From NCBI GenBank assembly GCA_030765065.1, contig CM060977.1, forward strand, positions 159,845,052 to 159,909,051: DNA of 64,000 nucleotides. The letters are read 5' to 3'. Made by a program: the position numbers and the translations under genes. Source of the DNA: Deroplatys truncata (lineage: Eukaryota; Arthropoda; Insecta; Mantodea; Mantidae). Below are positions 43,131 to 55,440 of the stretch, in pieces. Under the pieces are notes generated by a model. The model was not told the origin of the DNA. It saw only the letters and a program-made list of their open reading frames with translations, and did not search any database. Within the stretch, counting starts at the first letter, position 1. Every line of letters starts with the position of its first letter.

Positions 43131-44599
43131 TAATTTTATATGTACTTATATCAGTGTGTACTTATATCAGCATCAATTTTCAAGGTGGTGCTACAAATTT
43201 CAGAAAAATACTATAATGTATGAAGATGAGTCATACATACACAGCAGTCATACAGCATCTAAAAGTTGGAGTGACGATAGCGAATTAGGTTTGCATTCAC
43301 CTGTTGCCAAAGGGCAAATACTTATTATCGTTTGTGCTGTTGGAAAGATCGGCTACGTTCCAAATGCCCTTCTTTTACAAGTCGCAACAAACAACAGGAG
43401 ATTTTCATCAAGAAATGAATACAGAAAATTACATGAAGTGAATCAATGCCATGTTGATACCTAATATGCCTGCTGGGTCTGTTCTGGTCATCGACAATGC
43501 TTCACAATGCGTCAACACTCAAATTCACAAACCACCCACCTCAAATTCCTTGAAAGAAGAAATGAGAGCTTGGTTACTTAGACATAATATAGCTTTAGAT
43601 GAAAGCATGAGTAAAACAAAGCTATATAACTTAATTAAAGCCAACAAACAGCTTCAGAAGTCATACATACTTGACCAGATAGTAATACAACATCGCCATA
43701 ATGTACTTAGACTGTCATCGTATCGCCCAGATCTAAACCCAATCGAATTAATCTGGTCTGATATCAAAAAATGGGTGGCATGCAGAAATATCACTTTTAA
43801 ATTAAAATATGTGGAGCAGTTATAACGCCAGCAATTTGCTGAAATTGGAAGGCCAGAATGGGAAAATGTATGGCGACATGCTGAATAAATTAAGAATCAT
43901 TATTCCGAAAAATACGGAATTGCAGAAAATCAAATAGAAATAATTCTCATCCAGGATAATGGTGCAGAAAGTAGTGACAGCAGTGATGACGGCAATAATG
44001 TGAGTGATTCCGCAGAAGAGGAAGGGTTGTTAGATGTGGAAGAATTGGAGGCAATGATTGACAGCGTTTTTTGTATTAAGCACTTTTTACAGCATGGATT
44101 TTAATATACTGTATATAACTAAGTTTATCAGCGCAACGCAGTGCATAAACAGTATGGATATTTGACAATGACTGTCCCACGCATGCAGACGACCAGTCAC
44201 CACCTTATCTAGTAAGCAACTCGCATCATAGCTCTCATTAAGATTTTCACGTGTCTAGAACTGTTGCGCCGAATTATAAAAGCATTTCTTTCTACAACAC
44301 TTAGTTTTGGAGATATTGTGCAGTCTCAACTTAAAAATGCTCTACCTGTATAATGAATGTGTGGTATACAAATGTTAGATTTTGTAACTTGCAGTAAAAA
44401 ATCGACTAAGTGTGAAACTCAGTAATACTGAAGTTTTACTTACCTCCTTTTATGTAATGAATGTCTAGTACATTTTCAGAGCACACAATACCGATAGTAT
44501 TGAAAGTTTAAAAAAAAGTACTTGGATTATACACAATTTCATAAGTAATATTTAGTAATAGTTAGTTTTATACATCCGTTAAAGTGGTTTGGTACAATG

Positions 44600-45660
44600 T
44601 ACATTCACTATTGGACACGTCAAGCTATAAACATAAACAATAATAGGTTTTTGCAATATATATAATATGTTTTTTCTTATATACAATAGGTCTTTACCTG
44701 CTAAATACCTGTTCATGATATACATTTGTGTTCAAGGTAATCATTAATAGAATAAAAGGAGTGCTTTGAGACTGGATTTCAGCTGGTTTACATTTTTAAT
44801 TGCCTTGATATTACTTGGTAAATTATTATAAAGTTTAATGCCGGGGAATAAGATACTTTTTTGGTAGAGCGAGGTGTTGCAGCTGGTCACTGTATTTGTG
44901 TATTTTCCCTAGTATTGTGTTCATGCACCATATTATTAGTTATGAATAGTGAATCAGAAGCATTAATGCTCTTGACTATAAGCAGAAAGACTGCATATAT
45001 GTAAATGCAGGGAAGTGGGAGGATTCCCAGTTTTTTAAAGAGAGATTTACATGACGACTTTGGGCTGACTCCTTCAATAGTTCTGATAATTTTTTTCTGT
45101 GCAATAAAGGTTGACTTGCTTGCTGGAGACTCACCCCAGAAGACTACCCCATACTTAGGAGTGAGTGCACATGTGCAAAATATGCTGCTCTGTTTCTTTA
45201 CTTGTGCATGTTGTCAATATTCTTAGCATATAACATAGAGAGCTGAGTTTATTATTTATGAGGCTAGTGTGGGCATCCCATTTCAGATTGCTTAGTACGC
45301 AGACCCCGAGGAATTTTATAGATTCTACTTTTTTAAGTGCCTGATTAGAGTTGTATTTGAGGGGCAACATAATTTTTGTTCATATTTGTGCGTATATCCA
45401 TTGATACAGTTTTGTTTGTGTTTATAATGAAATTATTCAATGTAAAATAGTTTGTGATTTTCTCTGAGACTTGGTGAATAGAGGTTAAAAAGGTTTCTTT
45501 TTGGGTTGCCTTAACCAGGATATTTGTATCATCAGCATATAAAAATAGAGATGAGTCAATTCTTAAAACTTTATATTGACGTTGCTTTTTAGCTCTGATG
45601 CTTGATAATACTGAATTTAAAAAAAGGGCTAAAGGTAGTAGCTTGATCATTGAATTATTA
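44600..45660 (-). pseudogene. Jockey/CR1-like reverse transcriptase fossil
   Basis: Minus frames carry the catalytic SLFLYADDTNILVKAT (45345-45650), then KFLGVCVLSNLKWDAH (45155-45370), and a C-terminal FPGIKLYNNLPSNIK near 44820. The YADD motif is intact, but stops separate the pieces and the 5' half is missing. Confidence 0.8.
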
Positions 45661-45854
45661 TGGCAGTATTTTTAGTTTTCATTATGTAAACTTTACAATT
45701 ACTTTCTGTTATAAGCTAGTTCTGTAACTATAGCAATTTTGCATTCTCCAGTTGGTAGTAATTCGTTTTCCATTTTAATAAAGCTACATGCTGTATATTA
45801 CTTATTGGCAAAGGCAGTAATAATGATAATGATAAATAACAATAATTTCTTTAT

Positions 45855-46105
45855 GTTGAATTAGGAATGAGTCACACTAACTATACACAAACCTTCGTTT
45901 ACTAAGTTATTAAAATTGCAAACTTTTTGGGGGCATTCGTTCTCATCATCAGCAGTTAGGTGACTGAAGCATGTTCCTTCTTCTTTTCTCCTCTCCTGAT
46001 AATGAGGATGAATGCCCTTGAAACATTCCAGCTTTAATAACTTAGTAAATGAAGGCTTGTGTAAAGTTAGTGTGACTCATTGCTAATTCAACATGAAGAA
46101 AACTT
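45855..46105. mobile_element. Penelope-type terminal palindrome
   Basis: Arms share TTCATTTACTAAGTTATTAA-type sequence and GTGTGACTCATT. Hammerhead-like cores are at 45923-45952 (minus) and 45996-46024 (plus; CTGATAATGAGG, CCCTTGAAAC). The centre is about 40 bp. No coding. Confidence 0.6.
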
Positions 46106-46147
46106 CACTGTTAGTAGTGCTTCTATTTTTAATAGCTAACAAGTTTT

Positions 46148-46290
46148 ACTTTCTCTACTACGTATAGTAAGTAGGGGAAGTATTGCATTCGACCCAAAAA
46201 TTCAATACCGAGACTTCACAGGAAATACATGTTTTGAGGTGCACTGAATGCATATAAAGCATTTTTGGAAATGTGTGTGCGTGCGTGATG
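46148..46290 (+). mobile_element. Microsatellite MITE fragment n
   Basis: Left end only, diverging in the GTGTGCGTGCGTG tract. Confidence 0.8.
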
Positions 46291-46514
46291 TCTGCCTGAA
46301 TGAAAAACACTGCAGTCACATGGTACAGTACCATAAGTAGAAAATGATAGAGAGTGCTAATAGAAGAAACTGTAAGTGATGCTTAAGATGAATTGAAAAC
46401 ATAGCTGTCACAATTCCTAATGCATACCTACTGCACTAATATGGTACAGTGTGAAAGACCACAAGAGCAAGAATCAGGCATTACTACTTCTTCATATATT
46501 TCCAGATGGAGCTA

Positions 46515-47242
46515 CGAGGGTCGTCCAATAAGAAAGTTTCCCTATTTTATGAAAAAGATTATACACAATTGATCATGTTGAAATAATTTTATTTATATTG
46601 TACAATCCTTCTGTTACTTTTCTACATAGTCAACATGTTTATCCAAGCATTTTTGGGGACGTGACATAAGTTTTTTCAAACCAGTGCCGTGCCGTGACAA
46701 ACATGAATCAGAAGTGAACCAGAAGTCGGGTCCTGTGCTTGTAACCAGCTGTTCACTTCTGATTGATCTTCGTCACAGTGTTAAAGTGCTTACCTCCATG
46801 ATGACCTTTGAGTCAGGGGAACATGTGAAAATCACTTTGAAAAAGGTTGGGTGAATATGGAGGATGCGAGAAAACTTCCCATTGAATCTTCTGAGCTGCT
46901 CCTGGATCAAGATTCAACTTGGAAGCTTTCTTGTATCCTCTGTATTCACCGGAGCTTGCCCCACTGATTTTCACATGTTCCTCCAACTCAAAGGTAAGCA
47001 CTTTTAACATCTATGATGAAGTCAAATCAGTGAACAGCTGGTTGCGAGCACAGGACCCAACCTGATACAACACTGGCTTGGAAAAACTTGTGTCACATCT
47101 CCAAAAATACTTGGAAAAACATGTTGAATATGTAGAAAAGTAACAGAAAGATTGTACAATATAAATAAAATTAATTCAACATGATCAATTGTGTGTAATG
47201 TTTTTTATAAAATAGGGAAACTTACTTATTGGATGTCCCTCA
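46515..47242. mobile_element. Foldback mariner derivative
   Basis: CGAGGGTCGTCCAATAAG at the left and its near-complement at the right, flanked by TA. Arms of about 300 bp are inverted copies, meeting across a ~150-bp centre. A minus frame inside reads FSHPPYSPNLFQSDFHMFP, a mariner catalytic region with its last Asp retained. It is a non-autonomous palindrome built from mariner ends plus C-terminal transposase sequence. Confidence 0.7.
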
Positions 47243-47821
47243 TACTTTCCAATTCAAATAGAAGTACATTTTTGTAAATATTACATTCTTAAAATTGGAG
47301 TCCCTCCGAGGAAACATCACCTTGTCGCTAGTGGACGGGTGTAGTACTCAATGACTCAAACATCTGATTGTGTGAGCTTTGCTACTAATCGAAAAGAGGA
47401 GAGGGGAAGCTAAGAACATTTCACAACTGGCAGATAATAGTCCAGGAAGACAACTCATCTAGTTGAAGATGACTTCAAATTCAAACTTCTGGTCCTCCAG
47501 TTTGGGGGTTGTGCGGCAGACCAGTTCCCTCCCACGTAAAAATTATTTACTGCTAAGCTACATAGAGCAAATAGTCAGACTGATCCTTGATGATGAATGA
47601 GGCTAGAAAAAGGAAAATGAGAAACAAGTTAAACAATGAAAAAGAAGTTAAATCAGCAAATACTGACCTGGCAATCCTATTGGAAACTAAAATAAATTAA
47701 AAAAACAGTTGAGATGAGCCATTATATAATGATTTATAGTGGGGTTGACACTGATAAATGTGTATCAGCTGGAGTGGCTGTACTAATTGCTGAAAAAGTT
47801 GAGAAAGAATATACAGATGTA

Positions 47822-49064
47822 CACTACATGATCAAAAGTATCCGGACACCTGGCTGAAAATGACGTACAAGTTCGTAACGCCCTCCATCGGTAATGCTGG
47901 AAGTGAATATGGTGTTGGCCCACCCTTAGCCTTGATGACAGCGTTCACTTTCGCAGGCATACTTTCAATCAGGTGCTGGAAGGTTTCTTGGGGAATGGCA
48001 GCCCATTCTTCACGGAGTGCGGAACTGATGAGAGGTATCAATGTAGGTCGGTGAGACCTGGTGCTCCAAAACATCCCAAAGGTGTTCTATAGGAGTCAAG
48101 TCAGGACTTTGTGCAGGCCAGTCCATTACAGGGATGTTATTGTCGTGTAACCACAACTCTGCCACAACCCGTGCAGTATGAACAGGTGCTCGATCATGTT
48201 GAAAGATGCAATCGCCATCCCCGAATTGCTCTTCAACAGTAAGAAGCAAGAAGGTGCTTAAAATATCAATGTAGGTCTGCACTGTGATCGTGCCATGCAA
48301 AACAACAAGGGGTGCAAGCCCCCTCCAGGAAAAACACGACCACACCATAACACCACCACCTCCGAATTTCACTGTTGGCACTATACATGCTGGCAGATGA
48401 AGTTCACCGGGCATTCGCCATACCCACACCCTGCCATCGGATTGTCACATTGTGTATTGTGATTCGTCACTCCACACAACGTTTTGTCACTGTTCAATCA
48501 TGTAATGTTGACGGTCCTTACACCAAGCGAGGCGTCGTTTGGCATTTTCCTGCGTGATGTATGGCTTATGAGCAGCCGCTCAGCCATGGAATCCAAGGTT
48601 TCTCACTTCACGCCTAACTGTCATAGTACTTGGAGTGGATCCTGATGCAGTTTGGAGTTCCTGTGTGATGGTCTGAATAGATGTCTGCCTATTACTCTTT
48701 ATGACCCTCTTAAAATGTCGGTGGTCTTTGTCAGTCAACAGACGAGGTCGGCCTGTACGCTTTTGTGCTGTACATGTCCCTTCACGTTTCCACTTCGTTA
48801 TCACATCAGAAACAGTGGACCTAGGGATGTTTAGGAGTGTGGAAATCTCGTGTACAGACTTCTGACACAAGTGACACCCAATCACCTGACCACGTTCGAA
48901 GTCCGTGAGTTCCACAGAGCGTCCCATTCTGCTGTTTCATGATGTCTAATGACTACTGAAGTCATGAATAATCAGTATACCAGGCAGTAGGTGGCAGCAC
49001 AATGCACTTAAGATGAAAAAATGTATGTTTGTGGGGGTGCCCGGATACTTTTGATCACATAGTG
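47822..49064 (-). mobile_element. Tc1-like transposon, full length
   Basis: 1243 bp, with ends CACTACATGATCAAAAGTAT and ATACTTTTGATCACATAGTG flanked by TA (47820-47821, 49065-49066). It lies within the EN reading frame of the surrounding non-LTR element. The TIR is about 28 bp. Confidence 0.9.
47840..48927 (-). pseudogene. Tc1 transposase (DD34E), two stops and a frameshift
   Basis: It starts MGRSVELTDFERGQVIGC (48927) with paired helix-turn-helix domains (LNIPRSTVSDVITKW; then a GRPRLL hook). Catalytic residues are present: WSDES near 48475, [11 protein letters not shown] near 48185, and [12 protein letters not shown] near 48080. In-frame TGA codons occur after GFHG (near 48580) and in the MIEQ region (near 48490), and the frame shifts near 48030. 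Usual length is about 340 residues. The catalytic triad survives, so decay is recent. Confidence 0.85.
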
Positions 49065-50512
49065 TATATGTGAATTAATGAAAGAATAATGCAATTGAGG
49101 TTTAAGGCAGAGGACCTATGACAATCTTTGGAGTATATGCACCTGAAGAAGGGAGAACACTAGAAACACAAGAATTCTATGACACATTGCAAATGTATAG
49201 ACAGACAAAGTACCTAAAAATGATTATTTAATCATATGTGGGGACTGGAATGCAAGAGTAAGTAACAGACCAGTCCAAAGAATCCTAGGCAAAGATGGAG
49301 AGCAATAGATAAACCAAAATGGAAAATCTTAATAGATTTTGGAACTTTTAATGGATTTAAAATAATGCATACTTACTTTCCACACACATTTATACATAAA
49401 TATACCGGGTGCGCATGAGGAAGTAAATTTAGTATTGACTATGTTTTAGCTAATAATAAAATAGCTGCTTTAGTAGATGATGTTAGGGTATACAGAAGCT
49501 ACGATATAAGCTCAGATCTTTTCCTTGTAATTTATAAAATAAGGCTACCAGAAAATTTAGGAAAAAGCAGAAATACAAAACATATGTTAAAGAGACTTTA
49601 AATTACATTTATTACAGGATGAAAGCATTAAATTGTTTTATAAAAACACGGTCTTGCAGGTATTACATTCAAAGTCATGAAGAAACAATGTAGATAGTGA
49701 ATGGGAGCAGTTAAAGGATATATTGCTGAAAGTGGCTGAAGAAGCACTAGGTAAGTGAAAGAAAAGGAGAAGTAAAAGAGGTCTAAACTTTTGGAATGAT
49801 GAATTGAGTAAAATAATCAAGGATAAGAAAGCTGCATATTTGAAATTTCTCTCAATTCAGTGCTGGAGGATGAAATTGAATATAAAAGAAAGTCAGCTGT
49901 AATAAAAAGAGATACATAAAATTAAACGTTCAAATTGGAAAAACCTGATAGCAGATATTGAATATGATGTACATGGTTCCCAAGCAAAAGCTTATAAAGT
50001 GATAAGGGAGTTAAATTCGTCAGAAAGAGACAGATCACGGTTGAATGCTATAAAGAAGACCATTGGCTTAACTACTTTCAGAAATTATGGACAAGTACTG
50101 ATGAGACAATATTTAATTTATGCCCATGTCAAGAAAAACTGAAAAACACCAGGAATGGACAAAATAAATATGGAAATGCTTAAACATGCACCTCCATTGT
50201 TTATAGATTTCTTGAATTTTTTAACGTTTGTTGGTATACTGGTCATGTTCCAAGAGAATGGAATACATCATTAGTTATCTTGATATACAGAAAAGGAGAT
50301 AGAAGTGACTGTGATAATTATAGAGGCATCAGTGTGCTTAATAGTGCATATAAGATATATTAAAGAATAATTCTTCTAAGCCGAAAACCAATAACTGAAA
50401 CCATACTTTCAGAAGAATAACATGGCTTTCGCAGAGGCAGATCTACCACTGATTGCATATTCATCATAAACCAGATAATAGAAAAACACAGAGAATACAA
50501 CATTCCTACATA

Positions 50513-51788
50513 CGAGGGTGCTCTGAAAAGTTTCTGACCTCAACATGAAGATGGCAGCACTCGTAAATAAAAGCTAGTCAATTTCGTTGTTCATCTGTTG
50601 ACAGTTACTCACCAAAGTTTCAGCCATTTTGGATGCTCAGTTGTTATGTAACAGTCGTTTGAGTTAGGTGATGTGAGTGTTTTTATGAAAATGGACAAAA
50701 TCGAGTATTGAGCTGTCATTAAATATTTGTTTTGGAAAGGCAATACGCCTACGCAAATCAAAGATGAGTTGGATTCTATGAATGGGGACTCTGCACCATC
50801 ATTTACCACAGTGAAATTTTGGGCAGCTGAATTTAAATGTTGCTGTAAGAGCTTGGGAGACGATGAACGTTCGGGACGTCCAAAAATTGCAACTACTGAC
50901 GAAAACATCGCCAAAGTTCACCAAATGGTGCTAGATGACCGCCGAATTAAAGTGAGAGAGATAGCAGAGGCTATGAACATGTCAAAAGAATGTGTTTGTC
51001 ACATATTAAATCAACATTTAGACATGAGTAAGCTGTCCGCGTGTTGGGTGTCGCGTTTGCTCACGTTTGACCAAAAACGTGTTCGAATGAACATGTTGGC
51101 GCAGTTTAGGTGCAATAAATCCGAGTTTTGGCGCCGATTAATTACTGTAGATGAAACTTGGATACACCATTATATGCCCGAAACAAAAATACAGTCCAAA
51201 CAGTGGACTGCAAGGGGGAACCGGCTCCAAAAGTAGCAAAAACTGTTTTTTCAGCTGGGAAAGTGATGGCGACAGTTTTTTGGGATACTCATGGAGTTAT
51301 TTTAATCGATTATCTTCAAAAAGGAAAAACCATTACAGGAACATACTACGCATCATTACTTGACAAGCTGAAGGCAGAACTTGTGGAAAAACGGCCACAT
51401 TTGCAGAAAAAGAAAATCCTGTTTAACCAAGACAACGCACCGTCTCACACCTCAGCGGTTGCAATGGCGAAAATCCACGAATTACGGTTTGAACTGCTTG
51501 ACCATCCGCCTTACTCACCAGATCTAGCCCCAAGCGACTTCTTTTTGTTCCCTCATCTGAAAATTGCACTCGGAGGACAGAGATTTTCGTCAAAGGAAGA
51601 GGCAATCACCTTCGTGAATAATTATTTTGCAGAGAAAAATGCCGAGTACTATTTGGATGGGTTACAGAGATGGGAGCATCGTTGGGAGAAGTGTGTAGAG
51701 TTACAAGGAGACTATGTTGAAAAATAAAAAGAAAAAAATTCTGAAAAAATGTCTTGTATCTTAATTAGGTCTTTTCAGACCACCCTTG
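50513..51788 (+). mobile_element. Mariner transposon, full length, in RT of the non-LTR element
   Basis: 1276 bp, ends CGAGGGTGCTCTGAAAAG and CTTTTCAGACCACCCTTG, flanked by TA (50511-50512, 51789-51790). Removing it and one TA restores the surrounding RT frame (IPTY-ITFIDYSK). Confidence 0.9.
50689..51727 (+). pseudogene. Mariner transposase (DD34D), nonsense and frameshift
   Basis: Start MKMDKIEY near 50689; a TGA at codon 9 replaces a probable CGA Arg. The frame then opens (50727-51236) through the HTH region (DDERSGRPK, VREIAEAMNMS) and VDETWIHHY (first Asp). A frameshift near 51215 moves it to 51158-51727, which has FNQDNAPSHTS (second Asp) and PYSPDLAPSDFFLF (third Asp). I count 34 residues between the second and third Asp. 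It ends GDYVEK. All three catalytic residues survive. Confidence 0.85.
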
Positions 51789-52620
51789 TATATTACTTTT
51801 ATCGATTACTCCAAAGCATTTGATCAGGTGGATAGAAACCTCCTGTAGGAAATACTGTTAAAGAAAGGGATACCACTCCATCTGGTTAGAGTTATACAAA
51901 GTCTTTATATCAATAATAATATTAAAATCACATCTAATAGTTTTAATTTTATAGAAATAAAGGAGTAACACAAGGGTGCTGTTTATTACCCACTCTTTTT
52001 AACATTTATATTGACAAAGCTATAAACAAATGGCAAGATATTTTAAATCATGACTATACTGCAGATGAAATTGTATTTAAGTAAACTAGGAAAAAAGTAT
52101 AGTTTAGAAATATCACCACAAAAAATTAAGGCAATGGCATATAGAAGTAAATCACAATTGAGAGCAAAAATTGAATTAAATGGCAAAATAATAGAACAAC
52201 TCTCCAGATTCAATTATTTAGGTTGTACAGTTTCCTACACAGTAGAATATGATATTAATGATAATCTGTAATAGGGACTATCAAAAGGACGCTATGTACA
52301 AAAGATTGAGGCATCAGAGATGAAATTGCTGCGTCCAATGGCTGGATATATTCTGCTGGATCATCAAAGGAATGAAGATATAAGGAAAGAATAAGAACTA
52401 CAAATACAGTAGAAATGATGGAAAATAAAATAGATGAATGGTACATGCACCTTCGTAGAATAAACTCACACCGTAGTCCTGTCCAAGTATTAAATTACTG
52501 TCCAGCGGGTAGAAGAAGTGTAGGAAGACCCAAAAAGTGATGGAGAGATCAGCTGTAACTCTGTGTAGCCGGAACGGATCTTAAGGTCCAAATGGTGTAG
52601 TTTATGGTGATGAAGAAGAT

Positions 52621-53199
52621 CAGTGTACAGTCTTGGGGGCTTAAAATGGACATGTTTTTGCCTCATCTCATGGGGCAAGGTTGACATAGTATTGATGCTG
52701 TAGTGAAGTGATATGTTCGGAACATAGTGCACTTGGAAAAGAAAATGGTGCATAATGCTGAAATGTTTTCACACACGTGTCATGATGATGAGATGCGGTT
52801 TAAGGGTGCTAAACAGCTGAGGTCATCAGCGCCACACACGTGTCAAGATCTAAAAACTAGTCATAGAGTATTCCAAACTAGAATGTGATAGGCTATGGAA
52901 TAATATTAACACACTGAAGGGTGCACACAAAATACATCAAATCATAGCCATCTTGCATCACTAAATCAAGACTGGACTGCAGTCAATATGAGAACTTCAC
53001 CAACGAATTCCCCATGATGCTCAAGTCATTGAAGTGACTTGTACGTCAGTGCATGAATGAAGGATCCAAAGAAAGAAAAACAACCATCATTAGGAGAATA
53101 GGTAGCTGTGATCTGTGACAATCATTGATTGCCAGGGACTATTGAAGAAATTTAAAATGAAGAAGTATTGTTCTTCAAGTGTTGTAGTTTATTGTTGTT
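52621..53199. other. Unassigned sequence
   Basis: I recognise nothing between the non-LTR 3' region and the next LTR. Confidence 0.35.
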
Positions 53200-54121
53200 G
53201 GAGTTTTGCACCACGCTTTGGGCGTTAATTTGAAGAAGATTGTTTGTTACGTAATATGCTGCTACGTATGTAAAGCTGATTTGAAGATGTATATTTTGTT
53301 GTTACACTCCAAGTTTAAAAAAAAATATTAACTATTATTTACTAAACTGCTTCTTTAAATAGTATTTATGTTTATGTTTGCCTCGGCTGCATCAGTATTA
53401 CTTTAGAGACACGTTTCTCTTAATCAGGGCATGGTGCGACAAGAATGTAGGCTTACACAGATTTTAAGTTTTAATTCACTTCTTTTTATTAATCCTTGAC
53501 ACAAATTAAATAGCACTACACTGATATCAAGAGCTGTGAGATTCTTTTATTTAATACTTGTACTTTGTTAACGCGTATACTTAAATTTCATTTCACACGA
53601 ATACGTAATATTTCTCTAGAGAACACATCTTCCGTCCGGTCACTACCAAGGTCTGCAGGCAACTGAACATTATTTCAACCGTTAAACCCATAAGCTTCAG
53701 TATTTCAAGTCTCTGATTGGCTAATTCTAGTCCAATAGAATATCTGCATTTTACTTAAAACGTTTTCCTTGCTATTGATTGGCTAATTTTAAACTGTCAC
53801 AGAAATTACATTATCGTTGCTTTAATCATGACTAGTAACATTCAAACTCTCAAACACATTATTGCCACAAGGTTACCTCATTATTACTTCATTGTTAGCA
53901 ACTTAAAACTTATTATTCTCACAGCTCTGGCATTATTAAAGTATGTAATGTATTCACATAATATTATTAAAACATGTTTACAATAAAAATAAGCATTTGC
54001 AATGACTGTTACATACAATTTAAATAATTATTACATACATATTGTTTCAAGGCGGGCTGTAATTGAATTTACTTATTATATAATACAATTGAAATTATTC
54101 AGGTATTAAAATACTGCCTCA
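53200..54121 (-). mobile_element. Family-A LTR copy A6
   Basis: It begins with a PBS-like CACGCTTTGGGCGTTAATTT (minus sense, near 53211) and ends AATACTGCCTCA. Diverged; the 28-bp GCCCCAA repeat is essentially absent. Confidence 0.75.
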
Positions 54122-55246
54122 GATATGACACAATTGCTGTGTAGAACAGAATCATTTTGTGTGGCCATAAAAAGAAGATTTATTGATAATGTTTTGTAGA
54201 AAGCTATTCTCACTACCATAGAAGATGTCCCAGTCTTAATTTCATACTGAAAACATTCAGTATACTCCTTTTTTGAAAAAGAAAACATTCATATTGTAAC
54301 CATATATTCATAGTTATGTACTTCAGTAACCTAAATATGTACGTAAATGCAGCTAAATGTGAATTAATCACCTTCGGATTTAAAACAGTTGAGCCAGCGT
54401 TACAGCTTTCCATAAACCACAATGTGATCCACAGCGTAAACTCAGTAAATCTTCTAGGATTGAATATAGATAAATCACTTACCTATGCTGATCATATACA
54501 GAAACTGGGATCAATTATCAGCAAAAACCTATTTGTTTTGAAATATTTAAATAAGTATATTCCAACTGAAGCAGCGATAGCTATATACTACTCCCTTATT
54601 CACTCGCATATGGCTTATGCTATTGAACTATGGGGCACCACATCTAAAACAAATCTTGGCAAAATATTTACTCTACAAAAAAGGGCAATCCGATACTTAG
54701 GCAAACTAAAACTTAGTGATACATGTAGAAATGCCTTCAAGCTACTAAATATATTAACCCTACCAAGCTTATATATTTACAAAACCATTATACATTTTAT
54801 GAAATATAACTCTTTGTCACTAACTAACTCTGATGTTCATAGATACAACACTAGACATAGAAATGATTATGCAATCCCTAGCCACAGATTACATTTGTAT
54901 GAAAAGATGCCTAGTTTTGCTGGAATAAAATTTTATAATGGACTACCAGAAGAAGTCAAGAAATGGCATAATAATAATAATTTTAAGAAATTTAAACAAT
55001 TATTAAAACAGTTCTTAATTAGTAAATCTTTTTACAGTATTGACGAATACCTGTGTAAATAAATTTGTAATAACTGTAATAACTGCTCTGTAATACTTCA
55101 TTAACAGCACTACTTTATATTTGTGTTCTATAACTTGTAACATTTCAATTATAAATTGTTGTGCCAACTGCAAATTGTTCATTGTGCATATTCAGTTACT
55201 ACTTGGTTAACAGTAATTTGTACATATTATATTTATATTTACATTA

Positions 55247-55306
<60 letters not shown>

Positions 55307-55440
55307 CATTATCATCATCATCATTATCATCACCATCAATATTGTTACTTATATGTTTGTTACTTATGTACTTGTTTACTATTGACTGATTCAATCGTGT
55401 ATTACACCATATTGAATTGCAATAAAATTGAATTGAATTA
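54122..55440 (+). mobile_element. 5'-truncated non-LTR retrotransposon with tandem tail
   Basis: A 248-codon frame (54316-55062) encodes the post-palm RT region: AAKCELITFGF, NLLGLNIDKSLTYADH, YYSLIHSHMAYAIELWG, LQKRAIRYLG and KFYNGLPEEVKKW. It ends in a 3'UTR with an (ATT)n tract and a terminal TTGAATTGAAT-type tail. Palm motifs and ORF1 are missing, so it is a classic 5' truncation; the frame is intact, implying a fairly recent copy. Confidence 0.8.
55243..55330. repeat. (ATT)n / (ATC)n microsatellite
   Basis: About 20 ATT units, then ATC-rich units, in the non-LTR 3'UTR. Confidence 0.95.

Larger units (their letters stand above)
42433..44105 (+). pseudogene. DDE transposase, IS630/Tc1/mariner superfamily, DD83E spacing
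   Basis: Pieces in order: an N-terminal helix-turn-helix (ATGVSPSSVSRVLKDKRK, 42433-42666), a linker region in another frame (42605-42943), YEDESYIHSSHTASKSW (first Asp, near 43225), SVLVIDNAS (second Asp, near 43490) and YRPDLNPIELIWSDIKKW (Glu, near 43745). I count 83 residues between the second Asp and the Glu, close to the DD82E (Sailor) group rather than DD34. The C-terminus is acidic. Frameshifts, a SINE-2 insertion (43010-43130) and an early stop at 43823-43825 make it inactive. It normally cuts and pastes DNA at TA. Confidence 0.75.
41931..44350 (+). mobile_element. Tc1/mariner-superfamily transposon, DD83E-like
   Basis: Terminal inverted repeats of about 80 bp (ACTGTACAATATCTCC near 41949; its near-complement near 44310) with TA on both sides. 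The interior encodes a broken transposase and contains a SINE. Diverged end sequences recur in a non-autonomous copy at 61988-62609. Confidence 0.8.
47530..52620 (+). mobile_element. Non-LTR retrotransposon split by Tc1 and mariner insertions
   Basis: EN: ADIAIL-like LAILLETK near 47672, SAGVAVLIAEK near 47778, then TIFGVYAPEEG near 49125, WNARVSNRPVQ near 49250 and SIDYVLANNK near 49430. RT: VPREWNTSLVILIYRKGD near 50250, NYRGISVLNSAYK, HGFRRGRSTTDCIF, then FIDYSKAFDQVDRNLL near 51805. A C-terminal NSHRSPVQVLNY and RRSVGRPKK near 52500 end it. The catalytic YADD block is deleted or degraded. The order is that of BovB/RTE- or CFDP2-type elements; the clade is a guess. Many stops, so it is dead. 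Confidence 0.75.

Noticed and set aside
55156-55389. Leu/Ile-rich open frames
   Set aside because: They are translations of the (ATT)n microsatellite.
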